From Drosophila persimilis (lineage: Eukaryota; Arthropoda; Insecta; Diptera; Drosophilidae): a stretch of 64,000 nt of DNA. The notes below the pieces were generated by a model. It saw nothing but the letters and a program-made list of their open reading frames with translations, searched no databases and had not been told where the DNA came from. The stretch is taken from assembly GCF_003286085.1 (NCBI RefSeq), contig NW_020825321.1, positions 1,612,001-1,676,000 of the forward strand, given 5' to 3'. Numbering within the stretch: the first letter of the stretch is position 1; each line of letters begins with the position of its first letter. Position numbers and translations under genes: made by a program. Positions 47,219-57,887 of this stretch are shown here, one piece after another.

Positions 47219-47341
47219 CAGGAAGTCTCACAACCCAGGAAGGAAATGATCCTATGCGGTACCACAACGGGCCGAAACCGGCCTAAGTGTGACGGGTTCC
47301 GAGCGAGCCCGGCAGCCGCCTCAACCTAACCTAACCTAACC

Positions 47342-47475
47342 TATAGTTTAGTCTTCATGGCTTGTCTTGGTGTTTCTAGTATAATTAGTCTTCAGGGTTT
47401 CTTCTCGGTGTTTCTAATGTTTTGTTGTGGTGTTTTTGGCGCCGGCGCTTGGTCTTCGTGGCGCTGTGCGTCACA
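47342..47475 (-). repeat. Gypsy-type 3' LTR, remaining 134 bp
   Basis: It matches 59113-59247 and ends GCGTCACA on the plus strand, the LTR start in element orientation. The polypurine tract lies at 47476-47490 (GGAAAGGAGGGGGGAG on the minus strand). Confidence 0.85.
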
Positions 47476-48158
47476 CTCCCCCCTCCTTTCCCAGTGTGGC
47501 GTTTTCGGTTTCTTTGGGTCGATCGGAACCAGGTGCTGATGCGGACATCACCCGTTCGGCCGATATTGACCCAGCACGCCTCCTGTTCCTCGTTCCATAG
47601 TTTGAACCGTCTTTGCGTGTGTTTCGGGCAGTCTTCGAGTTTCGCTTTGATAATATTTAATGATGCGTCCGATAGCTCGACGCTATGCGGAACGTTCCAT
47701 TCCCTCGGGATGGTACCCCTCTGACTGGGCTTGCATGGTTCCGGTTCTGGTGTTTGCCACTCGGGGTTTAGGTCCAGCACGTCCCTGTCTGATTCTTCGT
47801 CTTCTACTTGTTTTGCCCAGGAAAGTTCCGTGCCTTGTTGTTCGCTGACTCTTCGTGCCATTTGTTCCTGTTGGTTGGCCTGGTTCGCCCAGCTGATCCT
47901 CTTCTTTGTGGGGATTACTTCCTTGTGTGTTTCTTCTGGTTCTCCTTGTGTCTCGCGCTGTCCTGCCGTGGTTTCCATCGTTTTGTTTGTTGCTGTTTTC
48001 CTGGGTGCTGACACTTTTGTTCCTGATGCTCTCATCCGTGAGCTGAGTGGGGGGGCGGCCGATAGTAGTTTTCCCGTTCGGTTTTTGTGGCTGGCCTGTG
48101 CCATCATTTCCTTAAATTTCCGGGCCGAAATGTTGAATTTATTTTCATTATTTTCCAT
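47385..48158 (-). pseudogene. Gypsy-type 3' reading frame of unknown function, crossing into the LTR
   Basis: From an ATG at 48158 (MENNENKFNIS) the frame is open for 257 codons in the same frame as the integrase C-terminus upstream. It is Lys/Glu/Thr-rich with no signal peptide, membrane segment or Cys pattern, so it does not look like an envelope gene. It passes through the polypurine tract and ends 91 bases inside the 3' LTR. It could be a C-terminal extension of Pol (no stop lies between 48284 and 48158) or a separate protein. I do not recognise it. Confidence 0.55.
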
Positions 48159-50470
48159 CTTTCTGAAAAGGTAGAGAGATGGCATCGTTATTGTGTTTGC
48201 TTCCTCTATTTTTGCTGGTTTTAGTTGTGAGACGTGTGCCCGTAGTTTTTTGTTCGTTGTCGAATCTTGTACTGTTGTAATCACTGGTGAGGTTAGTTCG
48301 AGTACCTTACCGGTGTATTTCGGTTATAGTTTCGCTGTTGTTTTGTCGATCTTTTTCGATAGTGGGTGCGTTCGTACCCATACCAGGTCCCCTTTTTTTG
48401 GCTTCCATGCTCGCTTTCGCAAATTGTAATGTCTTGCTTGTTTTGCTGCTGCTTCTTCCATGTTTTGCCTGGCTATTGTTTCTGTTTGTTTTCGTTTGTC
48501 GGTGCTTTCTTGGTTTGTTTAATTGTTGAACCTTGACCCTAGTGTTACCTCGTCGAATATGTTGCCCGGCAATCTAAGTTCTCTCCCGAATATCAGGTAT
48601 GCTGGACTAAACCCTGTTGCCTCTGACTTGCTGCTATTTATCGCTAGGGTTAGTTCTGGTAGTGGTTCGTCCCATTTGTTGTGTTTTCCTGCCGCAAATT
48701 GTGCGATCATCGTCTTTAGTGTTCGGTTCGCTCGTTCGGTTGGGTTTTCTTGTGGTGTGTATGGTGTCGTGAATTGTTGGGTGATGCCCCCCGTTTTCAT
48801 TACCTGTTTCGTCTTTCTGCTTGTAAATTGTAGGCCGTTGTCTGAGATCAATCGCTTTGGTGCACCTCCCCTCGCCAGTATTTTTTCTCTGAACGCCTTT
48901 AGGAATGCGTCAGCTGTTGCGCTTCTTGCCGGTGTGACCTCCACCCATTTCGAAAATTTATCGATAAACACGATTAGTGCGGTGTTGCCGTGCGGCGATC
49001 TTGGGAGTGGTCCCACGAAATCGACGCATATTGTTTCCTATGGTGCGTTTGCGATTTTGGTCAGCATTTTGCCTGCCGCTGCTTGTTGCGATACCCTAAA
49101 TTTTTGGCAGCTTTCGCATGTTCGTACGAATCGTGTTACGTCTCTGCTTAGCCCTGGCCAAAAGTATCGCTGCCTTATTCTGATTTTTGTGCGTCTGATC
49201 CCGAGATATCCGGCTGTTGGGTTTGTGTGATTTTCGGTTAGGACCCTCTGTCTCTCTTGTTTTGGCACGCACAGTTTCCAGGGTTGATCGTCTTCGTCGG
49301 TTTGGCTTGGTATGTGTCGGTATAATCTTCCGTGTTTTATGGTATAATCCGTAGCTTCTTTTGGTGTCATCTCTACTTGGCTCCATTTGGTTTGATACCA
49401 AGCTCATTCTATGATTTCTGCTATTCGGGTTTCTTCGCGTGGTAAGCGGGAGAGTCCGTCCGCCACTGCGTTCAACTTGCCTTTTCGATATCGTATTTCG
49501 AATGAAAATGGTTGCAGTCCCAATGCCCATCTTGCTACTTGTCCGGATGGGCTTTCGATGGAATTTAACCATTTGAGGGCTAGGTGGTCTGTAATTACGA
49601 TAAATTGATAGCCTTCTAGGTACATCCTCATCTTGTGTATACCCCAGTAGATGGCTAGACATTCTTTTTCCGTTGTGGAGTATTTGGTTTCCTCGCTTTT
49701 GAGCTTGCGGCTTGCGTAGGAAATTACGAAATTCTCCGTCCGCATCTTCCTGGGTCAACACCGCTCCTAGGCCGCAGTCGCTTGCGTCTGTTTGGAGTGC
49801 TTCGCTCCACTCAAATTTTTGTCCCTTCTTTAATAGGTCTTGTAGAGCTTTTGCTCGTTCCGTGTACGCTGGTACGAATCTGCGGTACCAAGATGCCATG
49901 CCCAAAAAACTATGCAGCTGTTTCAGTGTAGTTGGTGCGGTGAGTTCTTTAATGGCCGCCACTTTGTCTGGGTCTGTGTGTATTCCTTCCTCGCTCACCA
50001 TGTGTCCTAGGTATTTAAGTTTATTTTGAAAAAAGTGGCATTTTGCTGCGTTAATGCGTAGGTTTGCTGTCCGTAGTCGTTCGAATACCGTTTGTAGTTT
50101 CTGCATGTGTTCAACTTTCGTCCGCCCAATTACGATTATGTCGTCTAGGTATGCGAAAGCGAATGGTTCCATGTCCGGTCCGATTACCGAGTCTAGGGCT
50201 CTTTGGAACGTAGCAGGTGCTGTTGCGAGCCCGAATGGCATGACCTTCCATTGGTACAATCCTCGCCCGGGAGCTGTAAACGCTGTGTAGTGTCGGCTCT
50301 GTTTTTCCATTGGGATTTGCAAATACCCTGACTTTAAGTCGAGCGTGCTAATGTATTTTGCCTCTTTAAGCTGATTTAGAATAAAATCCATCCGTGGTAA
50401 TGGGTATTGTTGCGTGACCTTCCATCCATGGCGGCGATTATTAGTTATTGATCTTAATTATGAAGTCTAG
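48159..50470 (-). pseudogene. Gypsy-type pol (RT-RNase H-integrase), interrupted
   Basis: Starts mid-RT at the BEL-IV junction. RT motifs include WKVTQQYPLPRMDF, SGYLQIPM and MPFGLATAPATFQ, with YLDD at 50140-50151. A frame change near 49740 leads to RNase H (49745-49404: ISYASRKLKSEE, STTEKECLAI, ADGLSRLP). The integrase zinc region is at 49370-49038 (HTNPTAGYLG, CESCQKF) and the core at 49016-48519 (FIDKFSKWVEV, SDNGLQF, YTPQENPTERANRT). A basic C-terminal domain follows after a TAA at 48519 and another stop near 48320, both in frame. Confidence 0.85.
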
Positions 50471-51658
50471 TGTAAGTTAAGCTAGGGCAAAGCGGGAGCG
50501 CAATAAAAGCTCGCTCTCTCGCTCTTGGCGAATTCGCCCCGCTTTGCCACCGTAGGTTAGCTAGAGTAAGAGATTTGAATTGTGAAGAAAATATAGTTGT
50601 TCGCCAACCTTGAACTAGATCGAGCGTATCAATTTTTCGCCCCGCCAAATAAATAATTTAAATTACAGCCAGTTTTCGGTAATTCATTGGAAAATCGCGT
50701 CGGTCGCGCCAACAATAATTTTTGTGCAAATTTCTGCTACCGCCGAGAGATGCCCTGCGATAAAGCCAAGAAAGTAGCAGTTGGATTCAAAGATCCAAAA
50801 GAGGAATCAGAGGTATTTGTGCAGAAAATTGAAGGCTGAGCAAAAGACATTCAGATCTCTCTTTGAGGTGTCTTGTGCTGAAAACATTGCACATCGCTTT
50901 CAATTCTAGGCACAGACGTATGATATACATATAGTAGAGCTTGATTGCATGCATTTTATTTGTAATTAATTAGTAAATATAACTAAACACACATAAATAC
51001 ATTCATATCGACACATACAGACATATGTGAACCGCTATTTGGACGCAACGTTCCATACATCTATCGTTTACTGCAATCACTGTCGCCCTCCCCCCTTTAT
51101 TTTGTTCTACCTTTCTCGTCGTTAGAACCTCACAAGAAAGTTTGTTCGTTCGTTCACCCAAGCCACGGCGTATAGAAAGTATCCACACATACATACAAGC
51201 ATCAGCACCGGTGCATTATTTCGTTTTCACTTTCGCTTCTCCACTGCTGCTTGCGTTGTATTTGTTGGGAGAATTTTTGTTGCCGCTCTTGAGGTTAACG
51301 GTGCGCCAAGTGACGCGCTACCCTGTATCTAACGGGTATATTGTTTTCGGCTGTTACTTGCCAAGTGACGCGCTACCCTGTATCTAAGGGGTATATTGTT
51401 TTCGGCTGTTACTTGCCAAGTGACACGATAACCTACATTCTAAGGGTATATTGTTTTCGAACATTACTTGCAACTACTCTTTCCCTTGATACCTCGTGCC
51501 TTGACATTCAATTTAAATTCGTTTTCGATTATCGTTCTCGTTCAAACAATTAAAAACAAAAAAAAATAATAATAAATAAATAAATAGAAATAATAATAGT
51601 GGTTAATATAAATAATAGTTTTGTTGTTTGTTGCGTAAAATCTACATACACAAATATT
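50471..51658 (+). repeat. BEL-IV 5' LTR and leader
   Basis: No gene. The likely LTR start is at 50471, with AATAAA-type motifs near 50500 and 50648. From about 50880 onward the leader resembles that of BEL-II (CCAAGCCACGG, TTTCGCTTCTCCAC). Three 55-bp tandem units lie at 51306-51470. The LTR/leader border was not resolved. Confidence 0.55.
51306..51470 (+). repeat. 55-bp tandem repeat in BEL-IV leader
   Basis: CCAAGTGACGCGCTACCCTG begins units at 51306 and 51361, and a diverged unit begins at 51416. Each unit includes GGGTATATTGTTTTCG. BEL-II has a single unit at the matching place (25442 and 33334). Confidence 0.85.
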
Positions 51659-52978
51659 ATGGCAGAAAACAGTAAATCTACTCTTGAAGACTTAAAGATG
51701 AAGCTCAAAAGTCGAGTAAAAAGCATTCGCCGCTTAAAGGATCGATTAGATCAAGGGTCGATTCCTTTGAAATTACCGGAATTACAATGTAGATTAGATT
51801 GTTTAAATGCTTCAATTGAAAAGGCTAACCATTTGCAGGAGCAAATCGAGGACATAACAGGTGATGATGCAAATGCAGCCGAGTTGGAAGAGCTGACGAT
51901 TGTCACCAAGGGAAAGATAATGTCGCTTATCGCCGCCTTTGATGCAGCAAGCAAGACGAAGCCAGTGTCTTCTTCAGCCCCAACTCATGCTAGACTTCCG
52001 AAATTGGCATTACCCAAATTTAGTGGTAAACACTCGGATTTCAAAAATTTCATTAGCCTTTTTGAGAGACTAGTCCATAGCGACAACAGCATACCGGTGA
52101 TCGAAAAATTTAATCATTTGATTTCGTGCCTCTCTGATGAAGCATTAGGAACAATAATGGCGTTCCAAGTCACTGAGGCAAATTATGAAAAGGCCATGGC
52201 TGGCCTAAAACGAGTATATGACAACGATTATTTGATTTTCACGAATAATATTTCCACATTGTTCAATCTGCCGAGAATATCGCATCAATCTGCATCATCT
52301 CTAAGAACTCTAATCGATACTGTTTCGTCGATTTACGGATCGTTACTGTCGATCGGAGATGATACAAAAATTTCGAATGCAATGCTCATTCATCTCGTTT
52401 TAAACAGAGTCGACCCAGTGATGAAACAAAAGTGGGATGAACAGTTTACTTATGAGAAGTTAACGCTTTGGTCCGACTTTGAGAAAGTCTTGAATCGTCG
52501 ATACCAGCATCTGGCTGCTGAAGAATCGACCAAGCCAAGGCAAGACAAAGTCATGCCAAGCAAGCAACATAATCGCAGTTCATTTGCTTGTTCTTCCACT
52601 TCCACCAACAGTAGAACTCAGCAAACTTGTAGCTACTGCAATTCAGGAGACCATGTAGTGTCAAATTGCCCTTCATTTTCGCGTCTCTCGGTGATGCAAC
52701 GGTTTGAGTTTGCTAAGTCGGCATCAATATGCATTAATTATCTGCGAAAAGGCCACGCTGTTGTAAAATGCAAAGCCAATAAATGTCGGGTGTGCAGCCA
52801 CTCACATCATACATTATTGCATCGATACACAGTGTCGGCTAATAGTCTCGCATTGCCACCACCCCAAGAGTCCTTCTCCTCCACCAAATCAGAATCAACC
52901 TTCCACGTCACATGTTTTGCATGCGACAGCGTTGGACAGGGTAATTCTGGCTACGTCGATCGTAAGCGTCCGAACTAA
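51659..52978 (+). CDS. BEL-IV Gag
   Basis: Start chosen at 51659 (MAENSKSTLED), which begins a typical helical, charged BEL Gag N-terminus. The frame is open 20 codons upstream in leader sequence. 439 codons. The capsid-like core has LPKLALPKFSGKHSDFKNF. The zinc region at 52625-52830 reads CSYCNSGDHVVSNC, then CINYLRKGHAVVKC, then CRVCSHSHHTLLH. In the middle knuckle the second Cys is Tyr (TAT at 52739-52741), unlike BEL-I and BEL-II. The frame ends just past the point where protease starts one frame over. Confidence 0.8.
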   Translation: MAENSKSTLEDLKMKLKSRVKSIRRLKDRLDQGSIPLKLPELQCRLDCLNASIEKANHLQEQIEDITGDDANAAELEELTIVTKGKIMSLIAAFDAASKTKPVSSSAPTHARLPKLALPKFSGKHSDFKNFISLFERLVHSDNSIPVIEKFNHLISCLSDEALGTIMAFQVTEANYEKAMAGLKRVYDNDYLIFTNNISTLFNLPRISHQSASSLRTLIDTVSSIYGSLLSIGDDTKISNAMLIHLVLNRVDPVMKQKWDEQFTYEKLTLWSDFEKVLNRRYQHLAAEESTKPRQDKVMPSKQHNRSSFACSSTSTNSRTQQTCSYCNSGDHVVSNCPSFSRLSVMQRFEFAKSASICINYLRKGHAVVKCKANKCRVCSHSHHTLLHRYTVSANSLALPPPQESFSSTKSESTFHVTCFACDSVGQGNSGYVDRKRPN

Positions 52979-55900
52979 GAGCGGTGAACACATTCTGGTC
53001 AGAGCTCTGCTCGACTCTGGATCACAAACAAATTTCATTACCGAGGACCTCGCTAATCGCTTACAGATCCGAAGAGGGGAGTCCTGTATTAGCTTGCTTG
53101 GAATTGCTGAATCTAATTCTCAAGTAAAGGATAAAATACACACAATGGTGAAGTCGCGAATAAATGGTAGTGAGTTCTCCTTTGATTTTTGGATCCTGAA
53201 ATCAATTTCATGTTATCACCCTGACCAGTCAGTGAATGTGACTGACTGGCGAATCCCAGAGAACCTACCACTGGCAGACCCTTATATTTACAAGCCACAA
53301 AGAATAGATATGCTAATTGGAGCAGAATCGTTCTTTGAATTATTAGCTGTTGGTAAAATTAAACAAGGTCCTGACTTTCTAACTCTTCAGAAAACCCTTC
53401 TTGGTTGGGTTGTGTCGGGAAAATATGTTTCCAGGAGTTCTGCCCCTAAAATAACAAACAGTTTGAGTTGCAGTGAAGAGTTGCTAGTATCCATCGATAG
53501 GACCTTGAAAAAGTTTTGGTCACTGGAAGAAATGTCATCTACCAAGAAAATTGCCACACCTGAGCACAAGCTTTGTGAAGAACACTTTCGTAAGACGACT
53601 CAGGTACTATCATCAGGTCGGTTCGAAGTAAGGCTCCCGTTTAAATCAGATCCAAACTGTTTAGGCAACTCCTTTGAGGTTGCGAAACGGCGGTTTTTGT
53701 CGCTTGAAAGACGATTGCATCGTGACCCTGAGTTGAAGAAAATGTACTTGGAATTCATGGAAGAGTACCTCTCCTTAGGTCATATGTCTCCTACTGACAA
53801 TACGATTCCTTCTACTCCACACTACGTAATCCCTCATCAGTGTGTTCTGAGGCCCCAAAGTACGTCTACCAAGCTCCGAGTCGTGTTCGATGCTTCGTCC
53901 AAGACGTCCTCACAGGTAGCCTTAAATGATATTCTGAGGGTCGGACCTACCATTCAAGAGGAATTATACTCGACTCTGCTCCGTTTCCGTCTGCACAGGT
54001 TTGCCCTGACTGCTGATGTTAAAAAGATGTATCGCCAAGTGATGGTGAACGAAGCGGATCGGCAGTTTCAGCTCATAGTGTGGAGAAGAGACCCTTCTGA
54101 ATCCTTGAGATTATACAAGCTCAACACTGTAACCTATGGGACTGGACCAGCCCCATTCTTAGCTATCCGGTGTTTGAAAAGGTTGAGTGAGTCTGCGAAG
54201 CTCTCATTCCCTAGAGCTGCTAACGTTATTGGGTCCGACTTTTACGTCGATGACTTGTTGACTGGTGCTGCATGCGTAGAGGAGCTAAGGGCAATTAAGT
54301 CCGAAGTGTCTCAGGTTCTTCAGACCGCAGGGTTAGAGTTGACTAAGTGGTTTTCAAATTCACCCGAGATCACCGCATCTGAGAGCACAGCCAAACCCAT
54401 AACAATCTCGGATTCAGAGTCGACAAAGGCGTTAGGAATCTCATGGTTACCTACTGACGATGCCTTTAAGTTCAAAATTGACAATTCAGTTATGGGTCTC
54501 CGAGCGACAAAACGGAACATACTTTCGGTGACATCAAAGTTGTTTGACCCCCTTGGTTTATTAAGTCCTATCGTTATAAAAGGCAAGATCCTATTGCAGG
54601 AGCTTTGGCTTAACAAACTAGATTGGGATGAGTCGATCCCGCTGCATTTGGAAACAGCGTGGAATAAGTTGAAAAATACACTATCGCAATTGGAAGACAT
54701 ATTCATATCTCGGTATGTGTATTCCGATCCGATGTCACCGGTTCAAATATGAGAGCCTATGGAGCGTGCGTCTATATACGTAGCAAAACTGCAGAAGGTT
54801 TAAAAATATCATTGTTGACTTCGAAATCCAAAGTAGCGCCGCTCAAGACCAAAACGCTTCCAAGACTTGAGTTGTGTGCCGCTCACCTTCTCGCAGATCT
54901 CTGTCACAGAATCAAGCCCCTATTACACGTGCCCATTGAACGAGTCGTTTATTGGTCGGATTCAGAGGTAACTCTTCATTGGATCCGGTCTCATCCATCG
55001 TCGTTGTCGACTTTCGTTTCAAATAGAGTGGCTGAGATTCAAGAGTGGTCAGATGATGCTACGTGGCGGCATGTACCCACGAAACAGAACCCAGCAGATA
55101 TTGTCTCAAGAGGTTGTGACGTCGACGAAATCGTTCAGTCAATTTGGTTCGAAGGACCATCATTTTTGAAAAAGGAAGAAGAAAACTGGCCCAAGAACGC
55201 TCATTTCGAACACTCCGATGATCTTCAGCTGGAAAAGAGGAAGACTGCGGTCGGGCTGACCGCGGCTGTGCGAAGTTCGGAGCTGTTAGATGTCATCGAG
55301 GGATTCTCGTCACACCTCAAACTGCTTAGAGTGTTCGTGTATGTGTTCCGCTTTATAAGAAAATGTAAAGAACCAAGCCTAAATGTCGAAAAAACCATCT
55401 CATCGACCGAATACAATGAAGCCTTTTATAAAATTGTCGAAATCGTCCAGCATCACGAGTATCAAGGAGAAATCGAAAAGGTTAGGAAAGGATCTACAAT
55501 TGGTCCTAGTCTTCAGCGGTTGAACCCATTCATCCATGAAGACACAGGGACTTGGTGCAACTTTTCGTTGTTGCGAGTGGGGGGGCGACTAGCCAAAGCT
55601 CCTATATCATACGATGGCAAGTTTCTTCTGCTTTTGACTAAGCGCTCACAATTCGTGTGAAGCTATATTCGTCATCTGCACCATTCGAATTTTCATGTCG
55701 CCCCACGAGCATCCTTCGACAGAGCGTTTGGATAGTGAACGCTCAGGAGGTCTGCCGTCAGACAGTTCGATCGTGTATGCGCTGTTTTAAATGCAAGCCT
55801 CGATTGCTGACGCAACTCATGGGGAATTTACCCGCAGATCGACTCCGTGCTCTTCGCCCATTTTCAATTTGCGACGTTGATTTTTGTGGACCAGTGTACA

Positions 55901-56667
55901 CGACATTGAAAATTCGCGAAAGGCCCCCAAACAAGTCATACATTGCGCTTTTTGTTTGTTTTGCTTCCAAGGCGGTTCACCTAGAAAAAGTTTCCGATCT
56001 AACCACTGACTGTTTTTTGTTGGCTTTCCAAAGGTTCGTCGGGCGCCGAGGATATCCCCAAGTCGTCCATTGCGACAACGGGACGAACTTCGTCGGAGCG
56101 AGCCGCCATCTCAGCGCTCTGCGGATCAGGCTCAAGGAGCAGGGAGACGCGATTCGCGACTTCGCGTCGAAAAACGGATACGAATTTGCGTTCATACCGC
56201 CGCGAGCTCCTCACATGGGAGGGCTATGGGTGGCAGGTGTAAAAACTGCCACGAGCCTACTCCTACGGGCGGTAGGCAGCGCGTTCCTAACCGCCGAAGA
56301 GCTCGCCACAGTCCTCGTCGGCATCGAGGCCATAATGAACTCGAGGCCGCTGGGAGCCATCAGCCAAGATCCAAGCGACGGCGAGGCCCTAACACCCGGG
56401 CACCTGCTGACAGGCGCGTCGCTCATCGCCCCCCCAGCACTGCGGACTCCGGACCAGGAGAGTCTCAGTTGCTTGCGGCGATGGCGACTTGTCTCGTCAG
56501 TCAGGCAAGCGTTTTGGCAGCGATGGTCCCGCGAATATGTCCTGGGGCTGCAAATTCGGCGCCACGAAGGAGAGGACGGCATGGTCAGGGTCGTCAAAAT
56601 AAGGACTAGCACTGGAGCGGTTTTTCGGCGGGCCATATACAAATTGGCGCCGCTCCCAATGTGTTGA
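52917..56667 (+). pseudogene. BEL-IV Pol (protease-RT-RNase H-integrase), broken late
   Basis: 52917-54752 is a long intact stretch: protease with ALLDSGSQTNFI, then LLGWVVSG, and RT with YVDD at 54243-54254. It lies +1 to gag. A small deletion near 54745 cuts the RNase H start (MRAYGACVYIRSK), which continues 54749-55660 (YWSDSEVTLHWI, PADIVSRG). A further frame change near 55650 leads to integrase 55657-56667 (DVDFCGPVY, HCDNGTNFVGA, VGIEAIMNSRPL; all three acidic residues kept). About 50 codons are missing between LQIR and GEDGMVRVV, and the natural C-terminus is cut. Confidence 0.83.
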
Positions 56668-56736
56668 AGCCGATGCAGGCGTTCAACGGGGCCGGTGATG
56701 TCCTGGCCCGTCCTAAAAGTTGGTTCTTGTTAAATA

Positions 56737-57843
56737 TTAGTTGTGTGTTGTCCCGCTCAGCTGGTTCTGGTCCACAGGAGATTCGTTGGCTGGTCCTGCG
56801 CCCTGTGTGTTTTCCGGTTGTTTTCTGCAGCAGTCTATTGTGCGTACTCCTTGTTTGTTGCAGGTCCAGCAGTACAGTACGGGTTCCCTGCTGCATGTTC
56901 GGGCCTCGTGCCCATAGTTTCCACATCTTTGACATTTCCTTTGTCGGTATTGCGTCCTTTGCCATGCCGGTTGGTCGTATTGTGGGAAATTCCATTGGCG
57001 ACCTGTAATCTTGGAGAGTCCTGCATCGGTCTCTATTTTTTCGAATTCCTCTGCGATGATAATGAATTCCGACAGCGTTTGGAATTCTCTCCTCTTCACG
57101 AATAGTTTCAGTGACAGCCGGCAGTTCTGGTATATTATTTCCAGTTTTTCCTGCTCTGTGTAGGTTCCGAACCTCATTAACTTCCTTATTTCTTGGACAT
57201 AGCAGCGAACTGGTTCTGTTTCCGCTTGTTTTCGCTTTGTCACTTGTTTTGCAAGCTCCTCTTGGTATCTGGGGGATATGAAGTTCTCTTTTAGTCCGAC
57301 CTTTGCTTCCTCCCATGATGTGACTGGCGCTGGCTTTGTGTGCCACCAGTCTAGCGCGCTTTCTTCAAGGATTATCGGCATTGCGAATACGAGGTGGTCC
57401 GGTTCTACCCCGCAGGTTTCTGCTAATTCCTCCATCCTCCTGGAATTCTAGCAGCCCTCCTTTTCCTGTAAAGATCAGGTCCCACTTGCGTATTTATTCT
57501 ATTATCGCTACTGCTTCTGGTGATCCTTTATCTGTTTTGAAAATAGCGATTTCTTCCTGCCTGTCCTGGTCTCCCCTTGGCTCTCTTCCGTTGTTGATTT
57601 TTGTGGTACTCCTTTTGGTGATTGTTGCCTTGGGCTCTTGGTTCTCGGGCTTTTCCCTCGTGTTTGAGTATTTGCTAGTTGTTCTAGCCTCTCTCGAACA
57701 TGTATTGGGAGGTCTGTTCTCTCCGAAAATTGTAGTAGTTGTTTCTTTTGGGTCTCTAGTCCATCCAGTTTGTCCAATCCGAAGTCCTCGCAATAGTTTT
57801 GTAACTCCAGTTTCGTTGCTTGGTTTATCCATTGTTTTGCCAT
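56737..57843 (-). pseudogene. Gypsy-type gag, frameshifted
   Basis: The ATG at 57843 (MAKQWINQATKLELQNYC) opens a charged N-terminal region to about 57508. A frameshift near 57460 leads to 57435-56737. The latter encodes a capsid-like region (SALDWWHTKPAPVTSWEEAK, YQEELAKQVTKRKQAE) and zinc knuckles (CQRCGNYGHEARTC, YCWTCNKQGVRTIDC, whose third position is Val-Arg rather than His). It ends LSGTTHN. Downstream gypsy sequence is lost at 56668. Confidence 0.8.
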
Positions 57844-57867
57844 CTTGACCTTTGAGATTATGCTACC

Positions 57868-57887
57868 ACAACCTGCTTGGGCGCTAC
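57868..57887 (-). promoter_or_regulatory. Gypsy-type primer-site position
   Basis: Directly after the 5' LTR the minus strand reads GTAGCGCCCAAGCAGG. The first bases resemble the TGGCGCCCAA start of a tRNA-Lys-type primer site, with mismatches. The assignment is weak; the position is clear. Confidence 0.4.

Larger units (their letters stand above)
39955..47341 (+). mobile_element. RNase H-type LINE, copy 2 (5'-truncated), split by copia
   Basis: It is inserted in the gypsy 3' LTR. It starts in the RT fingers and ends with a CCTAA-repeat tail at 47325-47341. Copia interrupts it at 40730-45960 with a GATAT duplication. The short segment 39955-39980 contains a second TACTAATAC, a likely copy of the flanking LTR made at the 5' junction. 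Confidence 0.82.
50471..56667 (+). mobile_element. BEL/Pao element BEL-IV inserted in the gypsy-type pol
   Basis: It starts at TGTAAGTTAAGC (50471), just where gypsy RT coding ends on the minus strand. It contains leader, gag and pol to the end of the integrase domain. No 3' LTR follows: at 56667 it runs into gypsy sequence just past gag, and the gypsy protease and RT start are missing. One deletion that removed the BEL-IV 3' LTR together with adjacent gypsy sequence explains both. Confidence 0.8.

Noticed and set aside
47385-48158. Retroviral-type envelope gene
   Set aside because: No signal peptide, no membrane anchor, no paired cysteines and no cleavage site are visible.
52900-52980. Programmed +1 frameshift between BEL-IV gag and pol
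   Set aside because: BEL elements normally use one continuous frame, and no recognised slippery sequence was seen; a small indel is the simpler reading.
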